From the IMG/VR virus record IMGVR_UViG_3300050024_000236, positions 1-20,547 of that record: 20,547 nt of DNA. The stretch is one strand, 5' to 3'. Numbering within the stretch: the stretch's first letter is position 1; every line of letters begins with the position of its first letter. The translations under genes were made by a program, and so were the position numbers. Origin of the DNA: a virus. Shown piece by piece: positions 5,735 through 13,490 of this stretch. The notes under the pieces are model-generated. The model was not told the DNA's origin and searched no databases. It saw only the letters and a list, made by a program, of their open reading frames with translations.

Positions 5735-8581
5735 ATGATCAAGCAACTCTTCTTCGTCGGCCAGTCCGACCAGGGCGTGTTTGCCCAAGCGCTCTTCGGA
5801 AGCGCAGGCTGCTTCGAGAAGACAGGTGGAGCTCCACCCTTCGCAGACTGGGAGACTGGCGAGGCTCTACGAGACAACGTCGAAAGCATCACCAAGCAAG
5901 AGCGGGAGAAGAACTGCTACATCCTGGTGAATGCTCTTGGCGCAGGGGAGTTCTACGGCAGCAACATCAACGCCGACTGGTTCCCTTGGGAATCTCTTGC
6001 CCATGTCGGTGACGACTACGGCTACAAGACCTTCCTCTCCGCTCATGCTTTCCTCCACCACAAGAACAAGCCCCATCTCGGGCACACGATCTTTGGGGAT
6101 GTGCCTCTCAGCCTCCTCAACACCTCTATGCGGCGGGTTGAGCTCATCGTCCGCCTCGACCGTGAGATCTGTCGTGCAAAGGGTGGCGGCCAGGTCATCG
6201 ACCGCATCGATGCTGGGGAGTTCCCAGACGTCAGCATGGGCTGCCTCAGTAAGTATGCGAAGATACTGAGGAAAGATGGGAGCATCGACCGAATTGAGAA
6301 CGTTCGGGAAGGCGACTACGTCATCACACACCGTGGTAGGCCGCAGAAGGTCATCAGCACGATGGTTCGCCCTCACAAGGGCACCGTCTTCCACGTCAAA
6401 CCCTACGGACATCGGGATCCACTGGTTCTGACCGAAGAGCACCCACTCTGGCTCATTCGTGCCGAGCAGATGGAGTGCAGACCGTCCTCGAAGGAAGTCA
6501 ACCGAGGACGTAAGCAGCACGTCTGCGCCCCAACCAGCGTGGGCCTGAAGAAGGGCTGCTCCGGGTGCTCTACGAAGCCGGTCTATAGCTTCGACTGGGT
6601 TCGTACTGACGAGGCCAGAGAAGGGGACTACCTCGCCCTCCCCCTTCCAACGTTCGAGACGACTACCAAGTTCACGGCCGATGAAGCTAGACTCCTTGGG
6701 TACTACCTGGCCGAAGGCCATACCTGCTTCGACCGCAAGAACCTTCCGCGAGCCTTGGTGCTGAGCACCGGGTTGCATGAGGTTGAGATCCACGAAGAGA
6801 TCAGGGGCCTGGCCCAGCGCCTAGGAGTTGAGGACTCTCTTTCGGAGTTCGATGCGGAAGATCGCAACGGGAAGTACATCACCATCAACGACAGAAGACT
6901 CGCAGGACTCTGCACCGAGCACTGCGGCAACGGAGCGAAGACCAAGAAGCTCTCGGTCTCGGTGATGGGCGCGGACGAGGAGACGCTTCAACTCCTCCTC
7001 GGCGCCTACGCCAACGGAGATGGTGGTTGCTACAAGGGCTCCATCTACCTCTCGACTGCCTCCGAGCAGCTATCCGACCAGCTTCGCATCGTCCTCGCCC
7101 GTCTGCGTTGCATCTCCAGCGTGAACGAGATCGTCCACAAGCCCTCGAAGCTGGTCCAGAAAGAGACCGTCGAGTACCAAGTATGGGTTGGTACGGACTC
7201 GGCCTGGAGGCTCACCGGCTCTCGTCACTCTCCCGGCAAGTCGGAGAAGATCAACAACAAGAGGTTCTTCTACGACTACGAGGGCACGACCTACTTGATG
7301 ACTCCTATCGAGAGCATCGAGGAGGTCGAGTACGACGACAACGTCTTCAACTTTGGCGTTGAGGGGGACGACAGCTACCTGGTCGACGGTCTGGCGGTCC
7401 ACAACTGCAAGGTGCCTTGGGACGAGTGCTCCCTCTGCCTGAACCATTCCGAGACCAAGGACGACTACTGCAAGTGCATGAGGCCACCCGAGGAGCTTCG
7501 CCACCTCCTTGGCCCGAACCGCATCCTGCCCGATGGCCGGCGCATATTCGTCAGGAACATCTACCCCCGCTTCTTCGACATTAGCTTCGTCTTCATCGGG
7601 GCCGACAAGACGGCCAAGGTAATGGCCAAGCTGGCCTTCGACCAGAGCAAGGGCCTGTGGCTGCCGGAAGAGTTCCTCGAGCTGTCTGCAGATGCAGGAC
7701 ATCGTTTCTACATCGACCTGGGGCACACCAAGACGGCATCAGCTCTTCCGCCCTGCCCGGATCGTTCCTGCCTCGAGTGCGACCACAACTGCGGTGGCAT
7801 GGCCAAGATGGCCTCAGCCTTCGGCAAGACCAAGGCGGCAGAGCGCAGGAAGGTTGCTGAGATCATCAAGGACATTCCGGCCGGAACCTTCGCCGTGAAG
7901 AAGCTGCCTGCGCTCGAGCAGACAGAGCCCAACATCTCAGGTGACCACCTGGATGAACTGGCGAAGCTCCCACTCCCCAAGGTGCTCGGCGCCAGTGCAG
8001 TCCTAGGGATGATCCTCAAGCCACAGGAGTTCCAGCATCTGGTTCTTCGGCAGATGGGTGAGGATGACCTACTCGAACAGCTCGAGCAGAAGTCCCAGGT
8101 CTTCTCTCCGTCCCAGGGCTTCATGGATGTGGACATCACCCTCAAGCCAGGCGATGAGCCAGAGCCACAGGGCTGGTCTGAGGCAGTGAAGACCCTGGCG
8201 AAGTACGTTGCGGAGAGAGGTTCCTTCGGAAGACCCTTCTCGATCCGTGTACATCTACTCCGGGACACTACGAAAGTTCCTCTTCCCACGCAGACTACGA
8301 TCGGACATTCTTTGCTGGACAAGTTGAGCGCGGCATACAATGGGTATCGCCGCAACGTCTTGACGAAGCTGTCGCAGGCAACAGAGGTGTTGCAACGCGA
8401 CCCAAGGTTGAGGGAAGAAGTTCTTGGGGAAGGACTCGGAAGCATGATGTCGAAGACCTCGAGCTCATCTCCACTTCTCACCCTCGACTCGGTGGTGTAC
8501 ATGATGGGCGCGTACCTTGAAGACCGTCGGCTGCTTCACACCACCGCTGTTGAGTCGGTGGATCACTCCTGGCTCTCATAA
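5735..8581 (+). CDS. Prohead-protease-like protein interrupted by an intein (precursor 948 aa)
   Basis: The exteins (residues 1-169 and 558-948) join to a 560-residue protein. Around 95-140 it reads YKTFLSAHAFLHHKNK followed by SMRRVELIVRLD, and the junction region reads FPDVSMG then CKVPWDECSLC. His104 (or His108/109) and Ser167 would be the catalytic pair of a herpesvirus/HK97-type prohead protease. This rests on recognised pattern, position before scaffold and capsid genes, and order, not on an alignment. Cys558, 565, 568, 579 and 581 make a likely zinc site just after the serine motif; Cys674, 679, 682 and 686 form another. Residues after about 640 are unusual for a simple protease and may be a scaffold-like domain. 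The intein (170-557) sits two residues after the presumed catalytic serine, so activity probably requires splicing. The ATG lies two bases after the previous stop. Confidence 0.82.
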   Translation: MIKQLFFVGQSDQGVFAQALFGSAGCFEKTGGAPPFADWETGEALRDNVESITKQEREKNCYILVNALGAGEFYGSNINADWFPWESLAHVGDDYGYKTFLSAHAFLHHKNKPHLGHTIFGDVPLSLLNTSMRRVELIVRLDREICRAKGGGQVIDRIDAGEFPDVSMGCLSKYAKILRKDGSIDRIENVREGDYVITHRGRPQKVISTMVRPHKGTVFHVKPYGHRDPLVLTEEHPLWLIRAEQMECRPSSKEVNRGRKQHVCAPTSVGLKKGCSGCSTKPVYSFDWVRTDEAREGDYLALPLPTFETTTKFTADEARLLGYYLAEGHTCFDRKNLPRALVLSTGLHEVEIHEEIRGLAQRLGVEDSLSEFDAEDRNGKYITINDRRLAGLCTEHCGNGAKTKKLSVSVMGADEETLQLLLGAYANGDGGCYKGSIYLSTASEQLSDQLRIVLARLRCISSVNEIVHKPSKLVQKETVEYQVWVGTDSAWRLTGSRHSPGKSEKINNKRFFYDYEGTTYLMTPIESIEEVEYDDNVFNFGVEGDDSYLVDGLAVHNCKVPWDECSLCLNHSETKDDYCKCMRPPEELRHLLGPNRILPDGRRIFVRNIYPRFFDISFVFIGADKTAKVMAKLAFDQSKGLWLPEEFLELSADAGHRFYIDLGHTKTASALPPCPDRSCLECDHNCGGMAKMASAFGKTKAAERRKVAEIIKDIPAGTFAVKKLPALEQTEPNISGDHLDELAKLPLPKVLGASAVLGMILKPQEFQHLVLRQMGEDDLLEQLEQKSQVFSPSQGFMDVDITLKPGDEPEPQGWSEAVKTLAKYVAERGSFGRPFSIRVHLLRDTTKVPLPTQTTIGHSLLDKLSAAYNGYRRNVLTKLSQATEVLQRDPRLREEVLGEGLGSMMSKTSSSSPLLTLDSVVYMMGAYLEDRRLLHTTAVESVDHSWLS
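6242..7405 (+). mobile_element. Full-size intein with LAGLIDADG homing endonuclease (388 aa)
   Basis: All expected blocks are visible. Block A starts at Cys170 (CLSKYAKILRKDG, then VREGDYVIT). Block B is VLTEEHPLWL with Thr233 and His236. Two dodecapeptide motifs follow: RLLGYYLAEG (319-328, acidic Glu327) and LLLGAYANGDG (420-430, acidic Asp429). Block F is DNVFNFGVEGDDSYLVDG, and block G ends in VHN (His556, Asn557) with Cys558 as the +1 nucleophile. All residues needed for standard class 1 splicing and both endonuclease acids are present, so splicing and cutting are both likely intact. A Cys cluster (264, 275, 278) lies between block B and the endonuclease. Its first codons are less GC-rich than the flanking exteins, in keeping with horizontal arrival. 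Confidence 0.95.
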
Positions 8582-8649
8582 TGGGAGCTTCGGCCTAGGG
8601 GTTTAGACCTCGAAGATGGCCATCACCTCAACCCTCGAAGGAGAATACG

Positions 8650-9441
8650 ATGGACCCGAAGCTCGCTGAGATCTACGGCACCAACCAGACCACCGACGCC
8701 GACATCGAGAAGCTCGCTGCGGCAGAGCTCGCCACCCAGTTGGCGGGCGACGAGCAGATCGCCGACACCGAGGGCATGACCGAGGAGGACCTCGAGGCCA
8801 TCGCGCAGGAAGTGCTCGCCCCCGAGACCGAGACCCAGGTCGAGGAGCCCCAGGAGCAGACCGAGCAGGAGAAGACGAGCGCTGAGAAGCAGGCCCAGGA
8901 GAAGGTGGCCGAGGCCGACTACCTCGGACGCACCATGGCCCACGCCTACGTCCAGGAGCTCAACAAGATCGCCGCCGCGCAGGAGAAGACCGCCGGCTGG
9001 GGCGATGCCCCGCAGAAGATGCTCGGCGCCGCCACGAAGTCGACCCGGGCCAAGGCCGCGGTGGGCAAGGTCATCGGCAAGGCCGGGGAGATCGCCAAGA
9101 ACCACGGCAAGGCCATCGCGGGCACCGCCGCCGCCACCGGCACCGCCGGGGTCCTCGCCGGCCGCGCCAGCAAGGGCAAGGACAAGAAGAGCGCCGCCGA
9201 GGGCGAGCAGCAGCAGCTCAGCGCCGTCGACACCCTCGTCCTGGCCCGCGCCAACGAGATCCTCGAGGCCAGCGGCATCGACCCGAAGAGCCTCTCCAAG
9301 GTCGAGGAGCCGGTCGAGCAGGAGAAGACCAGCGCCGACGAGACCACCGACCCCCGCCGCGAGGCGCTGGCCACCGCCGTCGAGCAGCGCGCCTGGGAGC
9401 TCCTGGGCCAGTACGGCGTGACCCCCGCCGAGGAAAAGTAG
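8650..9441 (+). CDS. Unknown charged Ala-rich protein, 263 aa; scaffold or internal head protein candidate
   Basis: The protein is rich in Ala, Glu and Lys. It has an acidic N-terminal half (about 40-75), a helix YLGRTMAHAYVQELNKIAAA (91-110) and an Ala/Gly/Lys-rich middle (125-180). The C-terminal helical domain is about 187-256. The short motif appears at EKTS (74-77), EKVA (84-87), NKIA (105-108), EKTA (112-115) and EKTS (225-228). AAGGAG lies six bases before the ATG. Position between protease and capsid genes, low complexity and repeated possible processing sites suggest a scaffold or an internal protein cut during maturation. No family can be named. Confidence 0.85.
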   Translation: MDPKLAEIYGTNQTTDADIEKLAAAELATQLAGDEQIADTEGMTEEDLEAIAQEVLAPETETQVEEPQEQTEQEKTSAEKQAQEKVAEADYLGRTMAHAYVQELNKIAAAQEKTAGWGDAPQKMLGAATKSTRAKAAVGKVIGKAGEIAKNHGKAIAGTAAATGTAGVLAGRASKGKDKKSAAEGEQQQLSAVDTLVLARANEILEASGIDPKSLSKVEEPVEQEKTSADETTDPRREALATAVEQRAWELLGQYGVTPAEEK

Positions 9442-9456
9442 CAGTCCAAGCTTGAT

Positions 9457-9483
9457 GGCCTGCCGGGAATGGCCTGGCAGGCC
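9457..9483 (+). terminator. Hairpin after the 263-aa gene
   Basis: GGCCTGCC (9457-9464) and GGCAGGCC (9476-9483) form a perfect eight-base-pair stem with an 11-base loop, 15 bases after the stop codon at 9441. No T tract follows, so it may be a partial terminator or an mRNA-stabilising structure instead. Confidence 0.4.
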
Positions 9484-9491
9484 CCCATAAC

Positions 9492-9529
9492 TCCCCCGGG
9501 CGCGGACGTACTGTGCCAAACCCGGGGGA
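9492..9529 (+). promoter_or_regulatory. Perfect inverted repeat in the leader of the 68-aa gene
   Basis: TCCCCCGGG (9492-9500) is the exact inverse of CCCGGGGGA (9521-9529), separated by 20 bases. It lies just upstream of the start at 9557, and with the hairpin before it makes most of this 115-base gap structured. CGCGGAC also occurs twice (9501 and 9540). This could be a leader structure or a protein-binding site; there is no T tract. Confidence 0.35.
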
Positions 9530-9556
9530 CTTGTCCTGAACGCGGACCTCTTCCAC

Positions 9557-9763
9557 ATGCCCAAGACCTCAGAGTTCAGCTTGGTCATGTGGAACGGGTT
9601 CTCGGATGAGCTCCAGAAGATCGCTGCAGTGGGACTCGTCAAGCCGAAGATGACTTCGAAGCCGGTGGTGAAGGAGCCGGATCCTCCGTCTTCCACACTG
9701 GACCATCTGAGCAGCAGCCGAACAATGACACCGCCGCCAGTCACCATGCCTGGTGCACACTGA
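9557..9763 (+). CDS. Unknown small protein, 68 aa
   Basis: A short protein with an N-terminal amphipathic stretch ending in GFSDELQKIAAVG (residues 14-26) and a proline/serine-rich, probably unfolded tail. The N-terminal pattern (aromatic, acidic, then Glu-Leu-x-Lys-Ile-Ala) recurs in the proteins at 16126 and 19287. This supports it as a real gene despite its size and a weak ribosome site. The TGA at 9761-9763 overlaps the AAGGAG of the next gene, so the two are translationally linked. Function unknown; a small packaged head protein is possible. Confidence 0.6.
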   Translation: MPKTSEFSLVMWNGFSDELQKIAAVGLVKPKMTSKPVVKEPDPPSSTLDHLSSSRTMTPPPVTMPGAH

Positions 9764-9776
9764 AGGAGAGAAGCCC

Positions 9777-11153
9777 ATGCTTTCGACGCTCGCTGGCCAC
9801 CTCCCGCTGCAGGACATGATCCAGCAGACCATCGACTCCGCGCGTGAGAAGATCGCGGCGGCGGAAGACAAGGACAAGAAGGCCAACCCCTTCGCCAAGC
9901 ACGAGAAGGGGGAGTCCAAGGCCGAGGAGAAGAAGGAAGAGGCGGCCAAGGAGAAGAAGTCGTCCGCCATCCTCGACATCTCCGACCCCGAGGAGATGGA
10001 CAAGCTGGCATCCGCGCTCGACGAGATGGGCGACGACTTCATCAAGGAAGCCGACTCCATCGAGAACGGCGGCGAGAGCCACCAGGGTGGCCAGCAGCTC
10101 GCCACCATGTCGCCCGTCGGCGGCAAGCAGAGCTACAAGAAGGACTCGGCCCATCACCAGGTGCCGACTTCGACCGGCCTCGAGACCAAGAAGGAGACCG
10201 GCTCGGCCAAGACCGCGGTGCCCGACACCCAGCACAAGCCGCCCGTTCCCCTCAACGCCGCCTACCCGGCCAAGGGCGTGCTGAAGACCGCCGAGTTCCC
10301 GCCCAAGAAGGACGACGAGGAGAAGGACAAGGGCGAGAAGAAGCCCTTCCCCTTCGCCAAGAAGGAAGAGAAGGGCGAGAAGAAGGAAGAGCCCAAGAAG
10401 GAAGAGGACAAGGAGAAGAAGTCCTCGGCCGTCGTGGCCCTGCAGAACGCCCTCGAGAAGGTCTCCGCCGAGTACGGCAAGGCCGAGAAGGAAGAGCACA
10501 AGCGCATCGCCCGCGGCGCCGGCCATGTCGGTGGCGCCCTTGGGGCGCTGAAGCTCGGTCTGAAGGGGGCCACCAGTGGCAATTCCACCGTCGCTGGCCG
10601 GGTCGCCAAGGGCCTTGGCGGAGCAGCGCTCGGTGGGCTTGCCGGGGAAGGCGTCGGCTACGGTCTCGCCCGTGCTAGCAACCGAGTCGACCGGGCCATC
10701 GGCGGCGAGGGCAAGAAGGAGAAGAAGTCGGCCGTCGACTTCATCATGGACAAGGTCGCCGAGTTCCATGGCGGGGGCGAGACCCTGGACAGCAAGTCCG
10801 GCTCCGGCCCCAAGCCGCCGTCGCAGCCCGGCCGTCAGCTCATCGCCAACAACAAGGCCCCCGTCTCGGCCACCAAGCGTGAGGCCAAGGCCCCGCGCAA
10901 GGCCGAGCTGGCCCAGGTCCTGACCGAGCCGGCCATGACCAAGAGCACGGATTCCAAGGTGCAGGACAATCTGCGGAACGCCTCCAAGGGTGGCGTGAAG
11001 ATCGCAGAGGCAGCGAAGGAAGCCCTCCAGAAGATCGCCGCGGACCCGAACGACCCCCGCCACGAGGCCCTGAAGCAGGCCATCGCCAAGCGGAAGGCCG
11101 AGAAGGACGGCGGCGAGAAGAAGGAAGGCGAGAAGGAAGAGAAGAAGAGCTAG
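9777..11153 (+). CDS. Unknown Lys/Glu-rich protein with KEKKSA repeats, 458 aa; internal head or scaffold candidate
   Basis: I place the start at ATG 9777 because AAGGAGAG lies 6-13 bases upstream; an upstream in-frame GTG at 9753 would put that site inside the gene. The protein alternates highly charged KE-rich stretches (30-62, 176-217, 310-319, 437-458) with helices. KEKKSSA occurs at 58-64 and 212-218, KEKKSA at 314-319, and the end reads EKEEKKS. Residues 244-300 are glycine-rich (ALGGLAGEGVGYG), like a glycine zipper. Further short motifs are REKIAAAED, MDKLASA, LEKVSAEYG and LQKIAADP. Low complexity, position before the capsid gene and repeated possible cleavage sites suggest a scaffold or internal protein. 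No family recognised. Confidence 0.85.
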   Translation: MLSTLAGHLPLQDMIQQTIDSAREKIAAAEDKDKKANPFAKHEKGESKAEEKKEEAAKEKKSSAILDISDPEEMDKLASALDEMGDDFIKEADSIENGGESHQGGQQLATMSPVGGKQSYKKDSAHHQVPTSTGLETKKETGSAKTAVPDTQHKPPVPLNAAYPAKGVLKTAEFPPKKDDEEKDKGEKKPFPFAKKEEKGEKKEEPKKEEDKEKKSSAVVALQNALEKVSAEYGKAEKEEHKRIARGAGHVGGALGALKLGLKGATSGNSTVAGRVAKGLGGAALGGLAGEGVGYGLARASNRVDRAIGGEGKKEKKSAVDFIMDKVAEFHGGGETLDSKSGSGPKPPSQPGRQLIANNKAPVSATKREAKAPRKAELAQVLTEPAMTKSTDSKVQDNLRNASKGGVKIAEAAKEALQKIAADPNDPRHEALKQAIAKRKAEKDGGEKKEGEKEEKKS

Positions 11154-11197
11154 GCCGAAAGGTCATCCGACCAAGAGCGCCGACACAGGAGAACGTC

Positions 11198-11593
11198 ATG
11201 AACAAGTACAGCGGTGCCCAGGCGGGCCAGATGATGAAGCTGGCCGCTGAGAACGTCCGGAGCCTTTCGACCGAGAACCAGGGCCTTCGGACCGAGAACA
11301 CGGAGCTGAAGGACAAGGTCGCCCACTTCGAGAAGCTCGAGCGCGTGGAGAAGATCGCGTCCGTGATGGAGGAGAAGGGCCTCGAACCCGAGACCGACAT
11401 CGCGACCAAGATCGAGAACCTCATGTCGCGCGAGGACATCGCGGTGGTCGAGAAGGCGGTGGAGATGACCGCGCCGCAGACGAAGCTGGCTTCGGTCGCC
11501 GATGGCGATCGGGTGCCGGTGGAAGGCGGCAGCAGCGACACGGAAGGCGACACCGCGGCGACGCAGTTCGCGTCGAACCTGGCCTCGACGTAG
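11198..11593 (+). CDS. Unknown coiled-coil protein, 131 aa; possible scaffold component
   Basis: Residues 12-60 form a predicted helix with heptad-like spacing (MMKLAAENVRSL, then ENQGLRTENTELKDKVAHFE and LERVEKIASVM), consistent with a coiled coil. The C-terminus (from about 100) is Gly/Ser/Asp/Thr-rich and likely flexible. AGGAGAAC lies just before the ATG. Small coiled-coil proteins directly before capsid genes are often scaffolds, but this is inference. The motifs EKIAS and TKLAS match the recurring signal of this region. Confidence 0.82.
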   Translation: MNKYSGAQAGQMMKLAAENVRSLSTENQGLRTENTELKDKVAHFEKLERVEKIASVMEEKGLEPETDIATKIENLMSREDIAVVEKAVEMTAPQTKLASVADGDRVPVEGGSSDTEGDTAATQFASNLAST

Positions 11594-11610
11594 AAGTTCT
11601 CTCTTCCCAC

Positions 11611-11632
11611 ATTGCACCAGTGGTGGTGCAAT
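11611..11632 (+). terminator. Nine-base-pair hairpin before the capsid-gene pair
   Basis: ATTGCACCA (11611-11619) and TGGTGCAAT (11624-11632) form a perfect nine-base-pair stem with a four-base loop, in the 83-base gap before 11677. Only a pyrimidine-rich tail (TGCCTCACTTCACCC) follows. It may act as a weak terminator or as an RNA barrier that sets apart the highly needed capsid messages. Confidence 0.45.
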
Positions 11633-11676
11633 TGCCTCACTTCACCCTCTCACACACCTCTTGAAGGAGAACGCAG

Positions 11677-12165
11677 ATGGGCGCACCCAACTTCGAGCTC
11701 GTCACCGAGCTGCAGACCCTCACCCGCCGGGACTTCCCCGCGGACGACCCGACGATCCTCAAGCCCCTCGACGACAGCGCGCTGGTCGACGGCGAGTGGC
11801 TCGAGTTCAGCGACACCTACACCCTGAAGCGGGGCTCCGGCGGCGGCAGGCTGTGCGTCTACCCCGTGCACACCGAGCGCGGCCGGTACGACGCCCAGGC
11901 GCTGGGCAAGATCAACGTCCTCTTCCTCGGCCAGTTCGAGGCGGAGACGGCGGTGGTGGACCCCACCGGCTACAAGAGCCTGGTCATCGGCTCCAAGCTG
12001 ATGGTCTGCACCATCTCCGGCGGCACCTTCGACGCCAAGCGCGGCCTGACCATCTCCGACGGCAAGGCCAACTCGGTCGAGGTCGGCTACGTCACCAAGC
12101 TGCCGTCCTCGGGCAAGGTGCGCTTCGTGCGGACCAGCCCGATCCTGCTCGCGGCGCTCACCTAG
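11677..12165 (+). CDS. Putative capsid decoration-like protein, 162 aa
   Basis: The protein is predicted strand-rich and compact, with many short beta segments (EWLEFSDTYTLKRG, KINVLFLGQFEAETAVVD, YKSLVIGSKLMVC, SVEVGYVTKLPSSGKVRFV) and few helices. It lies directly before the major capsid gene, which is a usual place for a head decoration or stabilising protein, as with lambda gpD. The strand pattern and position support that role; I do not recognise a named family. GAAGGAGAACGCAG precedes the ATG. It lacks the Lys-x-Ala motifs of its neighbours, as expected for a surface beta protein and not an internal one. Confidence 0.85.
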   Translation: MGAPNFELVTELQTLTRRDFPADDPTILKPLDDSALVDGEWLEFSDTYTLKRGSGGGRLCVYPVHTERGRYDAQALGKINVLFLGQFEAETAVVDPTGYKSLVIGSKLMVCTISGGTFDAKRGLTISDGKANSVEVGYVTKLPSSGKVRFVRTSPILLAALT

Positions 12166-12189
12166 GCCAACCTCAACCCCAACCCTTCC

Positions 12190-12209
12190 GGTTCAGTAGA
12201 ACCTGAACC
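12190..12209 (+). promoter_or_regulatory. Small hairpin in the capsid-gene leader
   Basis: GGTTCAG (12190-12196) and CTGAACC (12203-12209) pair perfectly around a six-base loop, about 20 bases before the capsid start. It sits just upstream of the ACGGAG ribosome site and could stabilise the 5' end of a processed capsid message. Confidence 0.3.
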
Positions 12210-12229
12210 CACAAGAAACGGAGATCAAG

Positions 12230-13351
12230 ATGAGCGCAGTTCCCGCCAAGGTCCTCAACGACCTGTTCTTCGAGAAGGTGTCCACCGGCGAAGGCAAGGA
12301 CAAGATCGCCGAGTTCGGCGGCACCTACATCCGCGACCGTCTGCGTGAAGTCAGCTTCGCGCGGAAGATCGTCCCCCCGGTCAACGTCCAGCGCAGCGAG
12401 CTGCAGCGCTCGGTCAACCACGACACGCTCGTGAAGGTCGTGGACATCGAGCCGAACTCGCGGGCGATGAGCCTGACCTTCCGCGGCCAGCCCACGGCGC
12501 GGATGATCCGCGGCTCCCGCTACGAGATCCCGTTCTTCACCATCTCGAGCGAGAAGTTCGAGAAGACGGAGCAGGAGCTCCTCGCCTACGAGATGCCCAT
12601 CACCAAGATCATCGAGGAGAACTCGGTGAAGGACATCCAGGCCATCGAGGACAGGCAGTTCCTCCTGTTCGTCGAGGCGTGCGTCCAGGCGTACCAGTAC
12701 GAGGGCAACTCCTCGACCTGGAAGAAGCTGAACGCCGTCACCGTCGCCTCCGCCGCCACCAAGCAGGTCTCGGTGGTCAAGGGCTCGGGCTGCATCGCCG
12801 CCGCGGACATCACCTTCGCGGTGTACCCGGTGCTGAAGCCGGACTTCATCAAGCTGAAGCAGCTCCTGCACCGCCGCCACCTGCGGGCGGAGCGGATCGT
12901 CATCACCGAGCCGGACTACGACAACCTGTCGGCCTGGACCATCCAGGACGTCTGGAACATCGCGGCCGAGACGGCGACCGAGGGCTGGAAGGCCAACACG
13001 GTGACCGGCCTGAAGATCATCCGCACCATCAAGACCGAGATCCTGCGCGAGGGCAACGTGTACTGCTTCACCGCGCCGGAGTTCTTCGGCCGCTTCTACA
13101 TCCTCAACAACACCAAGTTCTACATCGACAAGATCGCCAACCTCATCACCTGGCAGTCGTGGGAGGACATCGGGATGGGGTTCGGCAACGTCGCGTCGGT
13201 GGTCAAGCTCGAGCTGTTCGGCGGCTCGGTGACCCCCACCCAGCTCGACACCGGCTCCGCGGACGGCCTGCCGCTGGACGAGGACGAGCTGTCCCCGGTC
13301 AACAACCTGGTGGACGAGGGGTTCGTGTACCCCTATGTGGACAGTTTTTAG
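12230..13351 (+). CDS. Major capsid protein, HK97 fold
   Basis: This protein builds the icosahedral shell. The call rests on length (373 aa), position after protease, scaffold and decoration genes, and a central segment I recognise from capsid proteins of uncultivated tailed phages. That segment is LTFRGQPTARMIRGSRYEIP (82-101) followed by FFTISSEKFEKTEQELLAYE and MPITKIIEENSVKDIQAIED (122-141). An N-terminal extended arm, a charged spine-helix region around 105-145 and a C-terminal strand-rich domain fit the HK97 layout. No long N-terminal delta domain is obvious, so scaffolding is presumably supplied in trans by the KE-rich or coiled-coil proteins upstream. ACGGAG precedes the ATG. Codon use is strongly GC-biased, as expected of an abundant native protein. 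A strong terminator follows. Confidence 0.9.
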   Translation: MSAVPAKVLNDLFFEKVSTGEGKDKIAEFGGTYIRDRLREVSFARKIVPPVNVQRSELQRSVNHDTLVKVVDIEPNSRAMSLTFRGQPTARMIRGSRYEIPFFTISSEKFEKTEQELLAYEMPITKIIEENSVKDIQAIEDRQFLLFVEACVQAYQYEGNSSTWKKLNAVTVASAATKQVSVVKGSGCIAAADITFAVYPVLKPDFIKLKQLLHRRHLRAERIVITEPDYDNLSAWTIQDVWNIAAETATEGWKANTVTGLKIIRTIKTEILREGNVYCFTAPEFFGRFYILNNTKFYIDKIANLITWQSWEDIGMGFGNVASVVKLELFGGSVTPTQLDTGSADGLPLDEDELSPVNNLVDEGFVYPYVDSF

Positions 13352-13382
13352 GACCCTGACCTAGGGTTCTACCGCAGACTCT

Positions 13383-13414
13383 GAGGCCCCTGGGATTCCG
13401 CTCTCAGGGGCCTC
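13383..13414 (+). terminator. Rho-independent terminator after the capsid gene
   Basis: GAGGCCCCTG (13383-13392) and CAGGGGCCTC (13405-13414) form a perfect ten-base-pair GC-rich stem with a 12-base loop, followed by TTCTCTTGCT. It begins 32 bases after the capsid stop codon and is the best terminator in the window. A minor ACCCT/AGGGT repeat (13353-13367) precedes it. Confidence 0.8.
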
Positions 13415-13490
13415 TTCTCTTGCTGAAAGAACTCCCTCGAGGAGTCCCTGAGCGGTACAGTGGTGCTTCCCTCCTGAAAGGATCGTCTTC

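Noticed and set aside
8623-11063. Long overlapping minus-strand frames opposite the scaffold-type genes
   Set aside because: Their products are Leu/Gly/Val/Arg-rich low-complexity mirrors of Lys/Glu/Ala codons. The plus-strand genes have ribosome sites and tight spacing.
12679-13359. Plus-strand frame inside the capsid gene
   Set aside because: The Arg/Gly/His-rich product is typical of a shifted frame in a GC-rich gene.
13415-13490. Sigma-70 promoter before the gene at 13491
   Set aside because: TTGCTG and TACAGT are present but 30 bases apart, far outside the usual spacing.
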